NCBI RefSeq assembly: GCF_004138325.1
Contig: NZ_SBLB01000005.1
Location: forward strand, 310,001-374,000
Direction of reading: 5' to 3'
Length of the DNA stretch: 64,000 nucleotides
From: Spirosoma sordidisoli
GTDB lineage: Bacteria > Bacteroidota > Bacteroidia > Cytophagales > Spirosomataceae
Positions 54,334 to 62,539 of the stretch are shown in pieces (the first letter of the stretch is position 1; each line of letters starts with the position of its first letter). The notes beneath the pieces are model-generated. The model made no database searches, was not told where the DNA came from, and saw nothing but the letters and a program-made list of their open reading frames with translations. A program made the translations under genes and the position numbers.

Positions 54334-54712
54334 GGCCCGTCAGGGCCCAAACAGCGCAGCGTCGGTAGCAGACGGTAGCCTCGTTTCGTGTTTCGGGATC
54401 ATTCATGGCCCGTCAGGGCCGCAACAGCGCAGCGTCGGTAGAGAAAAGCCCTTCGGATGTGAACAGGTGCCGTAGGTACCTAACCTGTTATGTACCTACG
54501 GCACATTGTATTTGCTTACCCCGAACGATTGCTACCGACGCTATGCTGTTGTGTACCTGACGGCACATGGCTTTCGATAAAACATAATCATACATGCTAC
54601 CGATTGCTACCGACGCTGCGCTGTGATGTACCTGACGGCACATCGCTGATCCCGATCTCGAACGAGGCTACCGATTGCTACCGACGCTATGCTGTTTGGG
54701 CCCTGACGGGCC
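54334..54712. repeat. array B of the 35-bp hairpin repeat, five units plus a central palindrome
   Basis: Same family as array A. Reverse units at 54334-54368 and 54407-54441. Forward units at 54532-54566, 54607-54641 and 54678-54712, spaced 71-75 bp. In the centre GTGCCGTAGGTAC (54467-54479) pairs perfectly with 54492-54504, and an overlapping alternative stem pairs AACAGGT (54462-54468) with ACCTGTT (54483-54489). The block TAACAGGTTAGGTACCTGAC of array A is present here inverted with one change. Units to the left point one way and those to the right the other, as in array A. Fills the gap between the DoxX and prfA genes; nothing else is seen there. Confidence 0.85.
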
Positions 54713-54743
54713 ATCGCTGATCCCGAATTTACAGAAGAAACCG

Positions 54744-55817
54744 CTACGCCGTTGCGCCTTCCTTGAGCCGTTCGGCGTTCTCGGCGATGCGGAGCTGTTC
54801 GATAAACTCGCCGATGTCGCCATCCATAACGGCGGGCAGGTTATAAACCGTCAGGCCGATGCGGTGATCGGTAACGCGGCTCTGCGGGTAGTTGTAAGTT
54901 CGGATTTTGTCGGAGCGGTCGCCACTGCCGACCATCGTTTTGCGCTGCGAAGCAATGGCGTCGTTGTGCTTCTGCAACTCGATCTCGTACAGACGCGACC
55001 GCAAAACGGTCAGCGCCTTGTCGAAGTTTTTGAGCTGCGAGCGTTCATCCTGACACTGTACCACCAGCCCCGTTGGGATGTGGGTAAGCCGAACCGCCGA
55101 GTAGGTCGTGTTTACCGACTGGCCACCCGCGCCCGACGAACAGAACGTATCCTTGCGGATGTCGTTCATGTTCAGGTCGATATCGACTTCTTCGGCCTCG
55201 GGCAGTACGGCCACGCTGGCGGCTGAGGTATGGATACGGCCCTGGGTTTCGGTAGCCGGTACGCGCTGCACCCGATGAACACCCGACTCGAACTTGAGCT
55301 TACCGTACACGTCTTCGCCTTCGATCTCGACAATGATCTCTTTATAACCACCCGACGTTCCTTCGGTGAAGTCGACGAGCGTCATTTTCCAGCCCATCTT
55401 CTCGCAGAAACGCTGGTACATCCGGAAAATATCGCCGGCAAAGATGGCCGCTTCGTCGCCCCCGGTACCGCCCCGAACCTCCAGAATCACGTTTTTGCTA
55501 TCGTTCGGATCTTTCGGAATCAGCATCTCCTTCAGCAGTTCTTCCAGCGGCTCCCGGCGCGGCAGCAGTTCGTCCAGCTCGGCTTTGGCCAGCTCCCGGA
55601 ACTCTTCGTCTTTCTCGGTGGCAACGATTTGCTTGGCGTTGTCGATCTCTTCGAGCAGCTGGGTGTAGGCCCGGTACTGCGTCACGATTTTTTCGAGGTC
55701 TTTATATTCTTTGCTCAGCTTCATGAAGCGCTTCTGGTCCGAAACGACTTCGGGCTGCACAATTTGCTGAGCTACTTCATTGAAGCGTTCGCTGATGGCT
55801 TCTAACTGATCGAGCAT
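54744..55817 (-). CDS. prfA: peptide chain release factor 1
   Basis: 357 aa, normal for the family. Recognises UAA and UAG stop codons and triggers peptide release. The stop-codon tripeptide PAT lies in RVQRVPATETQGRIHTS, and the catalytic GGQ in SSGAGGQSVNTTYSAVRLTH. The region after GGQ reads SVNTTYSAV, where many proteobacterial proteins have HVNTTDSAI; I take this as a lineage variant. Its downstream end lies 32 bp from repeat array B. Confidence 0.97.
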   Translation of the reverse strand: MLDQLEAISERFNEVAQQIVQPEVVSDQKRFMKLSKEYKDLEKIVTQYRAYTQLLEEIDNAKQIVATEKDEEFRELAKAELDELLPRREPLEELLKEMLIPKDPNDSKNVILEVRGGTGGDEAAIFAGDIFRMYQRFCEKMGWKMTLVDFTEGTSGGYKEIIVEIEGEDVYGKLKFESGVHRVQRVPATETQGRIHTSAASVAVLPEAEEVDIDLNMNDIRKDTFCSSGAGGQSVNTTYSAVRLTHIPTGLVVQCQDERSQLKNFDKALTVLRSRLYEIELQKHNDAIASQRKTMVGSGDRSDKIRTYNYPQSRVTDHRIGLTVYNLPAVMDGDIGEFIEQLRIAENAERLKEGATA

Positions 55818-55991
55818 ATTGATTGATTGTTGTCCTAACCAGGATCACAAAAGCAAGGCAGGGGTTGCCAGGCTGTAACCAGAGGATGACAGATAAAATA
55901 TGGACAAAAATACGAAAATTCCGGCGTATGGCCTTGGCTGCAACCGTTGACCTATCGAACGTGTTATAACTCTATAAACCAGCGTAACCCC

Positions 55992-56582
55992 ATGAACGTC
56001 CCTCATTTACTTACCAGCCTATTTTTGTTGAGTAGCCTGTCTGCCTGCGATCCCGAACGGGTGAAGTACACAAACGAGCTGAAGCAGGAAATGGCCGACA
56101 AGAAAATAAAGCGCATTACGAATGCCGATATGGTTGAAACAGTCAATGTGTTTGGCGAACGAATCAGTACCGTTGTGCAGAAAGAGCTGGCTACCGAACT
56201 TCAGAAAGCTACCCAGCCTGCCGCTCGGGCCAGCCTCTGCCAGCTGACCAACCTGCCGCGCACCCGGGCCATCGAAGAGCGGTACGGCGTTACGATCAGC
56301 CTGCTCAGCGCGGCCGATGTGCAGAACAAACGACTGAACCCCAAAGAGCGCGAAGTGCTGGACGCTTACCTCTACAATGCCGAGCAGAAGCTGCCCCAGA
56401 TCTCGAATATCCAGAAAGTTGCCGATACGCTCTTCATCTACAACGCGGCCGTACCGACGGAGAACATAATCTGCCAAACCTGTTTCGGTGGTCAGAAGAC
56501 ACCCCTCGCCGTCTGGCGGATCGCTTTCCCGAAGCGCGAAGTGATCAGACGGTCCAGCGCCACGGTGAAGAAAAAACGATAA
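55992..56582 (+). CDS. lipoprotein, possibly a degenerate DUF3365/Tll0287-like haem-type protein
   Basis: 196 aa. ATG at 55992 gives lipoprotein signal MNVPHLLTSLFLLSSLSAC (Cys19); the frame continues upstream to an earlier ATG at 55947 but that adds residues before the signal peptide. The C-terminal block IICQTCFGGQKTPLAVWRIAFPKREVI has the layout of the CxxCHG...GAWxIxFPK ending that I associate with DUF3365/Tll0287 sensors, but Phe stands where the haem-ligand His should be. Either haem is lost or the resemblance is superficial. It is divergent from prfA and followed by a decayed gene end. Confidence 0.7.
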   Translation: MNVPHLLTSLFLLSSLSACDPERVKYTNELKQEMADKKIKRITNADMVETVNVFGERISTVVQKELATELQKATQPAARASLCQLTNLPRTRAIEERYGVTISLLSAADVQNKRLNPKEREVLDAYLYNAEQKLPQISNIQKVADTLFIYNAAVPTENIICQTCFGGQKTPLAVWRIAFPKREVIRRSSATVKKKR

Positions 56583-56616
56583 CACCAGTACGCTCCACTC
56601 GCTGCTTTGTCAGCCT

Positions 56617-56706
56617 GGCTCCGCGGATACGCTTGCCAACGCCGTTTACCACGCCACTGGCAAGCGCATCCGCGAACTGCCCATCACACCCGATAAGCTG
56701 GTGTAG
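56617..56706 (+). pseudogene. remnant C-terminus of a molybdopterin-binding aldehyde/xanthine dehydrogenase subunit
   Basis: The frame ending with TAG at 56704-56706 reads GSADTLANAVYHATGKR and on to RIRELPITPDKLV. NAVYHATGKRIRELPIT is the typical last segment of the large subunit of xanthine dehydrogenase-type molybdenum hydroxylases. Upstream of 56617 the frame loses similarity and runs into the 3' end of the preceding lipoprotein gene, so only about 30 codons of a roughly 700-residue protein remain. Part of the remnant lies in a 15/16-bp inverted repeat (56623-56638 and 56658-56673). Confidence 0.7.
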
Positions 56707-56861
56707 ACCTGTTTTTCGGCACCGGGATCGGTGTTGGCGGCCCGGGATGAGTCGGTGCCGCCGGAACCAGTTTGACGGGGTGCCGGGCCGATAAGTAGGC
56801 CTGTAAGATAGACTACTTTGTACAACACGGCAAAGCTCCCTACCCTTGCCGATGGCGTTGT

Positions 56862-57392
56862 ATGGAAAGACGAGTTGCACTCCGGCACATGGCGCTGGCC
56901 ACCGGTGGTTTGCTGGTATTACCTGCCTGGGCCAACGCCTGGACACCCGCTGCGGTGCAGACCGCGCAGCCGCTACTGCCCCCGCTGCAGGCAGCTGTTC
57001 TGACCGGGTTTGTCGATACGCTCATTCCCGCTTCCGATACGCCCGGTGCCAAAGATCTGGGGGTTTCTGACTTCGTGCAGAAAATGGTCGCCGACTGTTA
57101 CGAGCCAGCGGTGCAACAAAGTCTGAGCGCCGGTCTGGATGCCCTCGAAAGCGCTGCCCGGGCCACCTACAGCCGCTCGTTTCAGGACTGCGACACCAGC
57201 CAGCGAACAGCCCTGCTGACGGCCGTTGAGCAATCGACCGAGCCGGACCGCCATGCGTTTTTTGTGCTGGTCAAGAACCTGGCCGTTCAGGGATATACCA
57301 CCTCCGAGTACGTCATGACGAAATTTCTGAACTACACCATGATACCGGGTCACTACTACGGCTGCGTACCGGCCCCCGTCGCTATCCGATAA
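56862..57392 (+). CDS. gluconate 2-dehydrogenase subunit 3-like protein
   Basis: 176 aa. Small partner subunit of membrane-associated FAD sugar dehydrogenases of the GMC class. A Tat-like N-terminus (MERRVALRHMALATGGLLVLPAWANAW) suggests export of the folded complex. The family region is QAAVLTGFVDTLIPASDTPGAKDLGV (about 43-70), then YTTSEYVMTKFLNYTMIPGHYYGCVP near the C-terminus. The partner flavoprotein gene begins 13 bp downstream, so the two form one complex. No cytochrome subunit is visible beside them. Confidence 0.88.
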   Translation: MERRVALRHMALATGGLLVLPAWANAWTPAAVQTAQPLLPPLQAAVLTGFVDTLIPASDTPGAKDLGVSDFVQKMVADCYEPAVQQSLSAGLDALESAARATYSRSFQDCDTSQRTALLTAVEQSTEPDRHAFFVLVKNLAVQGYTTSEYVMTKFLNYTMIPGHYYGCVPAPVAIR

Positions 57393-57405
57393 CCGTTGAT
57401 CAACC

Positions 57406-59112
57406 ATGGCAAATTTTGCGATTGATGCTACCCCGGCCATGACCTATGACGCCATTGTCATCGGCTCTGGAATCAGTGGAGGCTGGGCGGCCAAGGAACT
57501 GACCGGCAAAGGCCTGAAAACGCTGGTGCTGGAACGGGGTCGGGATGTGAAACACGTGACCGACTACCCAACCGCCAACCTGAATCCCTGGGAGCTCGAA
57601 CACCGCGGTCAGCTGCCGCTGGCGGTGCGGGCTCAGTACGGTAACATTCGCTCGTTCATGCGGGAAGATACCGTCCACTGGGCCATCAAACCCGACGAGC
57701 AACCCTTTGTTGAGGAGCAGCCGTTTACCTGGACCCGCGGCTACCACGTGGGGGGCAAATCGCTGCTGTGGGCCCGGCAAACCCAGCGCTGGAGCGACTT
57801 CGACTTCGAGGGACCCGCCCGTGATGGATTCGCCGTCGACTGGCCCATCCGCTACGCCGATCTGGCCCCCTGGTACAGCTACGTAGAGAAGTTTGCGGGG
57901 ATCTCCGGCAACAAAGATGGTCTGCCCAACCTGCCCGACGGTGAGTTCTTGCCGCCTATCGAGCTAAACTGCGTAGAAACGCATTTGCAGGGAACCATTG
58001 CGCAGCACTATAAAGACCGCCAGCTGATTCAGGGCCGATGCGCGCACATTACCAAACCACAGCCGATCCATACCGCCCAGGGGCGGGCGCAGTGTCAGCA
58101 CCGGACTTTATGCGTGCGGGGCTGTCCGTTCGGAGGCTATTTCAGCAGCAATGCGTCGACCTTGCCGTGGGCCGAACGCACCGGAAAGATGACCCTCCGG
58201 CCCCATTCGGTCGTACACTCGATCATCTACGACGAAAAGAAAGGCCGTGCGTCGGGCGTGCGGGTGGTTGATGCCAATACGCTGCAGATGATGGAGTTCT
58301 ACGCCAACATTATCTTCGTCAACGGCTCGGCCCTGAACAGCAACCTGATTCTGCTGAACTCCATTTCGACCCGGTTCCCGAACGGACTGGGTAACGACAG
58401 CGGCCTGCTCGGGAAATACATTGCCTGGCATAACTACCGGGGCAAGATCTCGGCCCAGTACGACGGCTTCCCCGATAAAACCACCGACGGCAAGAACCCC
58501 AGTAACGGCTACATTCCCCGCTTCCGGAACCTCTATAAGCAGGAAATGGATTTTCTGCGGGGCTACGCTACGGGCGTTGGCGGGGGGCGCAACCTGAGCC
58601 AGAACCAGGAAGGCATGGGCCTGGCTCTCAAAGAACGGCTGCTGAACCCGAAGCTGGGCCCGTGGCACATCAGCGGCTGGATGCAGGGCGAAACCGTGCC
58701 GCTCGAGAAAAACCACGTCCGGCTCGACCCCACCCGGACCGACAAATACGGTATTCCGCAGCTGATTACGGCGGCTGGCTGGTCAGAGAACGACGACAAA
58801 ATGGTGGTCGATTTTATGACGCAGATGACCGAGATGTTTACCCTGGCCGGGTTCAAGAACATCAAAGCCGTTGACACCCACTCGAACCCGGGGGCCGACA
58901 TTCACGAGATGGGCGGTGTTCGTATGGGCAAAGACCCGAAAACATCGCTCCTCAACAAGTGGAATCAGCTGCATCACTGTAAGAACGTGTTCGTTACCGA
59001 CGGCGCCTGCATGACCTCCACCTCGACCCAGAACCCATCGCTGACCTATATGGCGTTTACGGCGCGGGCGGCTAATTATGCCGTTGATCAACTTAAAAAG
59101 AAAAACCTGTAA
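57406..59112 (+). CDS. GMC-family FAD-dependent oxidoreductase (sugar dehydrogenase large subunit)
   Basis: 568 aa. FAD-binding fold YDAIVIGSGISGGWAAKEL (Gly motif at about 20-25), LVLERG, and the GMC C-terminal domain with SNPGADIHEMGGVRMG and NPSLTYMAFTARAANYAVDQL. CxxxCxF-like cysteines occur in CQHRTLCVRGCPFGG near residue 230. It oxidises a sugar or sugar alcohol and passes electrons to the membrane chain. Together with the subunit-3 gene before it and the sugar-isomerase-like TIM barrel after it (8 bp), it fits a pathway making and handling 3-keto-glycosides, as reported for GMC enzymes with this gene company. The exact substrate is inferred only. Confidence 0.92.
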   Translation: MANFAIDATPAMTYDAIVIGSGISGGWAAKELTGKGLKTLVLERGRDVKHVTDYPTANLNPWELEHRGQLPLAVRAQYGNIRSFMREDTVHWAIKPDEQPFVEEQPFTWTRGYHVGGKSLLWARQTQRWSDFDFEGPARDGFAVDWPIRYADLAPWYSYVEKFAGISGNKDGLPNLPDGEFLPPIELNCVETHLQGTIAQHYKDRQLIQGRCAHITKPQPIHTAQGRAQCQHRTLCVRGCPFGGYFSSNASTLPWAERTGKMTLRPHSVVHSIIYDEKKGRASGVRVVDANTLQMMEFYANIIFVNGSALNSNLILLNSISTRFPNGLGNDSGLLGKYIAWHNYRGKISAQYDGFPDKTTDGKNPSNGYIPRFRNLYKQEMDFLRGYATGVGGGRNLSQNQEGMGLALKERLLNPKLGPWHISGWMQGETVPLEKNHVRLDPTRTDKYGIPQLITAAGWSENDDKMVVDFMTQMTEMFTLAGFKNIKAVDTHSNPGADIHEMGGVRMGKDPKTSLLNKWNQLHHCKNVFVTDGACMTSTSTQNPSLTYMAFTARAANYAVDQLKKKNL

Positions 59113-59120
59113 CCGTTTTT

Positions 59121-60017
59121 ATGCTTTACAAAACCACACGTCGGCTGTTCGCAACCGCGGCCCTGTTGCTCGGCCTGAACGGGCTCGGCCTGAATGGGCT
59201 CGGCCTGACCAGCGCACTGGCCCAGTCGGGTAAGGCCCTGTACACCTTTCCGCTGGGGCTCCAGACCTATACCTACCGCAACCAGTTTCCGAAAGATGTA
59301 GTCGGTACGCTGGACCTGATCAAGTCGCTCGGCTTTAAAGAAATAGAAGGCGGGCCACCGAAAGGCATGTCGGCCGAGGAGTTTAAGAAGCTGCTCGACG
59401 AACGGGGCATCAAAGTAACCTCGACCGGGGCCAATTACGACCTGATCGTTAAAGAACCCGAAGAGGTGGTGAAACGGGCCAAAGCGCTGGGCGCGTCGTT
59501 CGTTATGGTCGCCTGGATTCCGCACGAGAAGGGCAACTTTACGCTGGTAAACGCGCAGAAAGCCGTTCAGGACTTCAACCGGGTGGGTAAGATCCTGGCC
59601 GATAACGGGCTGACCTTCTGCTACCACAACCACGGCTACGAGTTTCAGCCGTATCAGGACGGTACGCTCTTCGACTATATCGTGAAAAACACCGACCCCA
59701 AGTATGTTTCGTTCGAGATGGACCTCCTGTGGGCCACCCACGGCGGGGCCGATCCGGTACAGCTACTGACCAAATACGGTAGTCGCTGGAAACTCATGCA
59801 CCTCAAAGACCTCAAGAAAGGGATCAAAGGCGACCTGACCGGCGGCACCCCGCCCGAAAACGACGTGGTACTGGGCGAAGGCCAGGTCGATATGCCCAAG
59901 GTGCTGAAGCTGGCCAAAAAAGTTGGCATCCGGCATTACTACATCGAAGATGAGAGCAACCAGGAAGATAAGCAGGTGCCGCTGAGCATCGCTTATCTGA
60001 AAAACCTGAGCGAGTAA
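59121..60017 (+). CDS. exported sugar phosphate isomerase/epimerase-like TIM barrel
   Basis: 298 aa, AP-endonuclease-2/xylose-isomerase-like TIM barrel with a signal peptide. Metal and substrate motifs: FKEIEGGPP, VMVAWIP, FCYHNHGYEFQPY, VSFEMDLLWATHGGADPVQLL, LMHLKDLKKG and YYIEDESNQ. These carry the Glu, Asp and His residues usual for a divalent metal site. The signal peptide core contains a 15-bp tandem repeat (GLNGL units at 59171-59210). As last gene of the GMC operon it may isomerise or cleave the keto-sugar product outside the cytoplasm (inference). Confidence 0.85.
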   Translation: MLYKTTRRLFATAALLLGLNGLGLNGLGLTSALAQSGKALYTFPLGLQTYTYRNQFPKDVVGTLDLIKSLGFKEIEGGPPKGMSAEEFKKLLDERGIKVTSTGANYDLIVKEPEEVVKRAKALGASFVMVAWIPHEKGNFTLVNAQKAVQDFNRVGKILADNGLTFCYHNHGYEFQPYQDGTLFDYIVKNTDPKYVSFEMDLLWATHGGADPVQLLTKYGSRWKLMHLKDLKKGIKGDLTGGTPPENDVVLGEGQVDMPKVLKLAKKVGIRHYYIEDESNQEDKQVPLSIAYLKNLSE

Positions 60018-60144
60018 AACGCAACTGTTCGTTTACAGTAGATGGTGTCTTACGGAGTAGCCCGCCTGGGTTGCTCCGTATTTGTTATGGCCCCTGTATA
60101 GATCGTTGCCGGAAGAGGGAGTTGCCGGTCTGGCCCGCCAACGA

Positions 60145-60489
60145 TCAGTCCGCTATTTCTTCGATAACCGACTCGCCGGTCGCGTGGGTCCCGCTGGTCC
60201 ACTGCCAGCGTTCGCTGAGCCGCAGCCGCCCGTCGGGGAGCTGATAAGGGGTCGATTCGCAGTGGCCCGTCATCAGTTCGTTCTGGTTGTTCACGTGCTG
60301 GTACGTAAACCGCAGCGAGCCATCGGGTCCAACGAGGCCCGTCAGCGTACCGAACCGGATCGACCCGCCCTGGTAGGTAGCCCAGACAAGATTATCCTGC
60401 TGGAAATACTGAAATACGGTCTCGCCCGAAACCTCGCCAGTGGGGGAGTTCGACACGCTGCGAAACCGTCGGTTGTGGTAGTTGATCAT
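60145..60489 (-). CDS. small conserved protein of the kind often named N-acetylglutamate synthase, function unknown
   Basis: 114 aa. Start MINYHNRRFRSVSNSPTGEV at 60489; a much longer frame on this strand reaches 60852 but lies over mnmH and is rejected. The rest is beta-rich: TVFQYFQQDNLVWATYQGG, IRFGTLTGLVGPDGSLRFTYQHVN and GRLRLSERWQW. From memory, close relatives in Bacteroidota carry the label n-acetylglutamate synthase, but they have no GNAT fold or catalytic motif I can see, so I would not use that name as a function. It begins 11 bp after mnmH and is probably cotranscribed. Confidence 0.75.
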   Translation of the reverse strand: MINYHNRRFRSVSNSPTGEVSGETVFQYFQQDNLVWATYQGGSIRFGTLTGLVGPDGSLRFTYQHVNNQNELMTGHCESTPYQLPDGRLRLSERWQWTSGTHATGESVIEEIAD

Positions 60490-60500
60490 GAACGGGTCGG

Positions 60501-61532
60501 TTAACGGGCCTGGGTGTTGGCCCAGTCGATGAGTTCCCGGGCGGTCTGCGCCGGATCGTTGGCCAGCACCTGAACGGTATGGATCGTAGCGGGGTCGCGG
60601 TGAGAAAGCCCGTGCAGATACGCCTTGTCGTAATAATCGAGCGTCAGGTCGGCCACGGTGGCGTAGTCGTACCGGGCCAGGGCGTCGAGGGCGTCTTTGG
60701 TCACTTTGCCGCCGAGCCGTTTGCGGATGCGTTCGGTGGCTTCGATCAGCAGGGCATGGTCGATACCGGTATATTCCTGCACCAGCCGCTCGATCCGGAC
60801 CGGCTTGGGTACGTCGACGAAGGCAACCGGGGCCAGCCGCATCTGCTGCCACAGCGCCATAGGAACAAAGCAGGTGCCTACGTTCCGGCTTTCGTCTTCG
60901 AGCCAGATGCGGGCGCTGGGGTCGAGCCGTCGCCAGTCGTTGTGAATCAGGTTTTCGAACTGCTCCGACGAGGGCTGGGGCAGCTGCCCGATAGCGCCGT
61001 ACGACGATCCTTTATGATGGGCGAGGCCTTCCAGGTCGATGATCTGTTCACCCTGCCGGGCCAGTTCTTTCAGGATGTCGGTTTTGCCGCTGCCGGTTTT
61101 ACCACCCAGGATGATCAGCTGGCGCGGCTGGGCCAGGTCGGTGAATACGGCGTTTCGGTAGGCTTTATAGCCGCCAGCCAGAGTATCCGGGCTGAGGCCA
61201 GCGGTTTGCAGCAGCCAGGCAAACGAGCCGCTGCGCATGCCGCCCCGCCAGCAGTGAACCAGTACGTTGCCGCCGTGACTGTTGGTCAGCTTACGGGATT
61301 GTTTGACGAATCCGGCCAGTTTAGGACCGACCAGTTCCAGCCCGAGCAGTACCGCATGGTCTTTCCCGGCCTGTTTGTAGCGGGTGCCTACGCGGGCCCG
61401 CTCGTCGTTGTCAAAAAGCGGGATATTGACCGCCCCCGGAATGTGGGCCTGGGCAAACTCGCCCGGCGACCGCACATCGATCACGGGCAGGGTCCGGGCC
61501 TGTTCTAAAAACGCATCGACAGAAAGCTGCAT
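60501..61532 (-). CDS. mnmH: tRNA 2-selenouridine/geranyl-2-thiouridine synthase
   Basis: 343 aa from ATG at 61532 (MQLSVDAF). Modifies the wobble 2-thiouridine of tRNAs for Lys, Glu and Gln, by selenation where selenophosphate is available or via geranylation. N-terminal rhodanese domain (IDVRSPGEFAQAHIPGAVNI) with catalytic Cys94 in LVHCWRGGMRSG. C-terminal P-loop GGKTGSGKT (143-151), which binds the geranyl diphosphate or nucleotide-like ligand. Full length for the family. No selD is seen in the window, so selenium use cannot be judged. Confidence 0.93.
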   Translation of the reverse strand: MQLSVDAFLEQARTLPVIDVRSPGEFAQAHIPGAVNIPLFDNDERARVGTRYKQAGKDHAVLLGLELVGPKLAGFVKQSRKLTNSHGGNVLVHCWRGGMRSGSFAWLLQTAGLSPDTLAGGYKAYRNAVFTDLAQPRQLIILGGKTGSGKTDILKELARQGEQIIDLEGLAHHKGSSYGAIGQLPQPSSEQFENLIHNDWRRLDPSARIWLEDESRNVGTCFVPMALWQQMRLAPVAFVDVPKPVRIERLVQEYTGIDHALLIEATERIRKRLGGKVTKDALDALARYDYATVADLTLDYYDKAYLHGLSHRDPATIHTVQVLANDPAQTARELIDWANTQAR

Positions 61533-61593
61533 GATGTAGCATAAACCCCAACGGCTGGCTATGGTTCCCGACCGCTGCCCGGCGCGCCGGGGT

Positions 61594-61977
61594 TTAGCGA
61601 CTGAATAACCACCCCCACGGAATAGCAAAGGGCAGAACCACCACCCAGACCAGAAAAAAAGCAGCCATCGCTTTTGGATAGGGTTGTGAAGTCAGGTATG
61701 CCGGCAAAGCCACAACCAGCAGCCATGAGGTTTTGTAGATGAGCTGAAAGAGAAGAACCAGACTCATCGATTGCGGAAAGAAAAGTCCCAGCGCCGACAG
61801 GACGAAAATACCGCCCCACAAAGCGCCTACCAGCCGGATGGCCTCGGAATAGGCGATGCTATTGCTGAAGACGGTAACCTGTGCAACGCGCGGCATGAAC
61901 AGACTTGTCAGGCTGATCCAGCCTGCTACCAGCGTATTGGCCGCGTATATGACCTTCATCAGAGCAAGGCTGTTCAT
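61594..61977 (-). CDS. four-helix membrane protein, unknown function
   Basis: 127 aa. Four hydrophobic segments (about 5-27, 45-67, 70-95 and 103-124) with few charged residues. No family motif is recognised. Its start overlaps the end of the SRPBCC gene by four bases (ATGA type), which implies coupled translation and a shared task. Such small membrane proteins next to SRPBCC genes are common in Bacteroidota. Confidence 0.78.
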   Translation of the reverse strand: MNSLALMKVIYAANTLVAGWISLTSLFMPRVAQVTVFSNSIAYSEAIRLVGALWGGIFVLSALGLFFPQSMSLVLLFQLIYKTSWLLVVALPAYLTSQPYPKAMAAFFLVWVVVLPFAIPWGWLFSR

Positions 61978-62468
61978 AAAGACTGATCAGGTTGTTGTTC
62001 GGCCCTCGTTTGAATTGTTTGCATAACAGTCGGCAACAGCGCCCGGTAGGCTCGGCCGGATACCCGGCCGAACAGGTGTTTTGTTACGCCGGTGAACCAT
62101 ACTTCGTGGGTAAACGCGGTCTGGCCGTTCTGCACGTTCAGAAGCCGCTTCACGTATAAAGCACCGAGCGGTAGTTTTGTCCGAAACGTGTATGATTTTC
62201 CTTCGATCACTTCGGTGAGAATAAATTTGGATCGGGGGCCACGGTCCGGTGTTAAAACACCAGTGGTGCCCACTGCGAAGGGTCCGTTGAGCGTGGCAGC
62301 TTTTAGCCCTTTGTCCCAGCTTTGCCAGTTTGGCACATCGGTCCAGATATGCCAGACGGCCTGCGGTGAAGCCGAGGTACTAACCGTGTGGCTGAAATGC
62401 GTATCGGTAGACTGGGCCAGCGCCTGAGTCGCTGCGAGCATCAGCCATAGCAGGATGGAGTAAGACAT
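61974..62468 (-). CDS. exported SRPBCC-family (polyketide cyclase/START-like) protein
   Basis: 164 aa. A signal peptide (MSYSILLWLMLAATQALAQ) precedes an SRPBCC fold: TVSTSASPQAVWHIWTDVPNWQSWDKGLKAATLNGPF (strand then helix-grip opening), RSKFILTEVIEGKSYTFRT and the C-terminal long helix. The fold makes a hydrophobic pocket for lipid-like ligands; export is unusual for this family. It overlaps the membrane-protein gene downstream and lies 71 bp after the Crp-like gene, so the three may be one unit. Confidence 0.82.
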   Translation of the reverse strand: MSYSILLWLMLAATQALAQSTDTHFSHTVSTSASPQAVWHIWTDVPNWQSWDKGLKAATLNGPFAVGTTGVLTPDRGPRSKFILTEVIEGKSYTFRTKLPLGALYVKRLLNVQNGQTAFTHEVWFTGVTKHLFGRVSGRAYRALLPTVMQTIQTRAEQQPDQSL

Positions 62469-62539
62469 AGCGGTAGAGTTTTTGGCAAAACTCTACCACG
62501 GCGGCCCGGCAACCTTTCACCTATGTTAAATTCAGTACG

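Noticed and set aside
55905..55912. TATTTTTG on the minus strand as prfA promoter
   Set aside because: Matches the -7 box, but no TTTG or TTG lies 19-23 bp upstream, so I did not list it.
60145..60852. 235-codon frame beginning inside mnmH
   Set aside because: Only its last 114 codons (from 60489) make a sensible protein; the first part is the out-of-frame shadow of mnmH.
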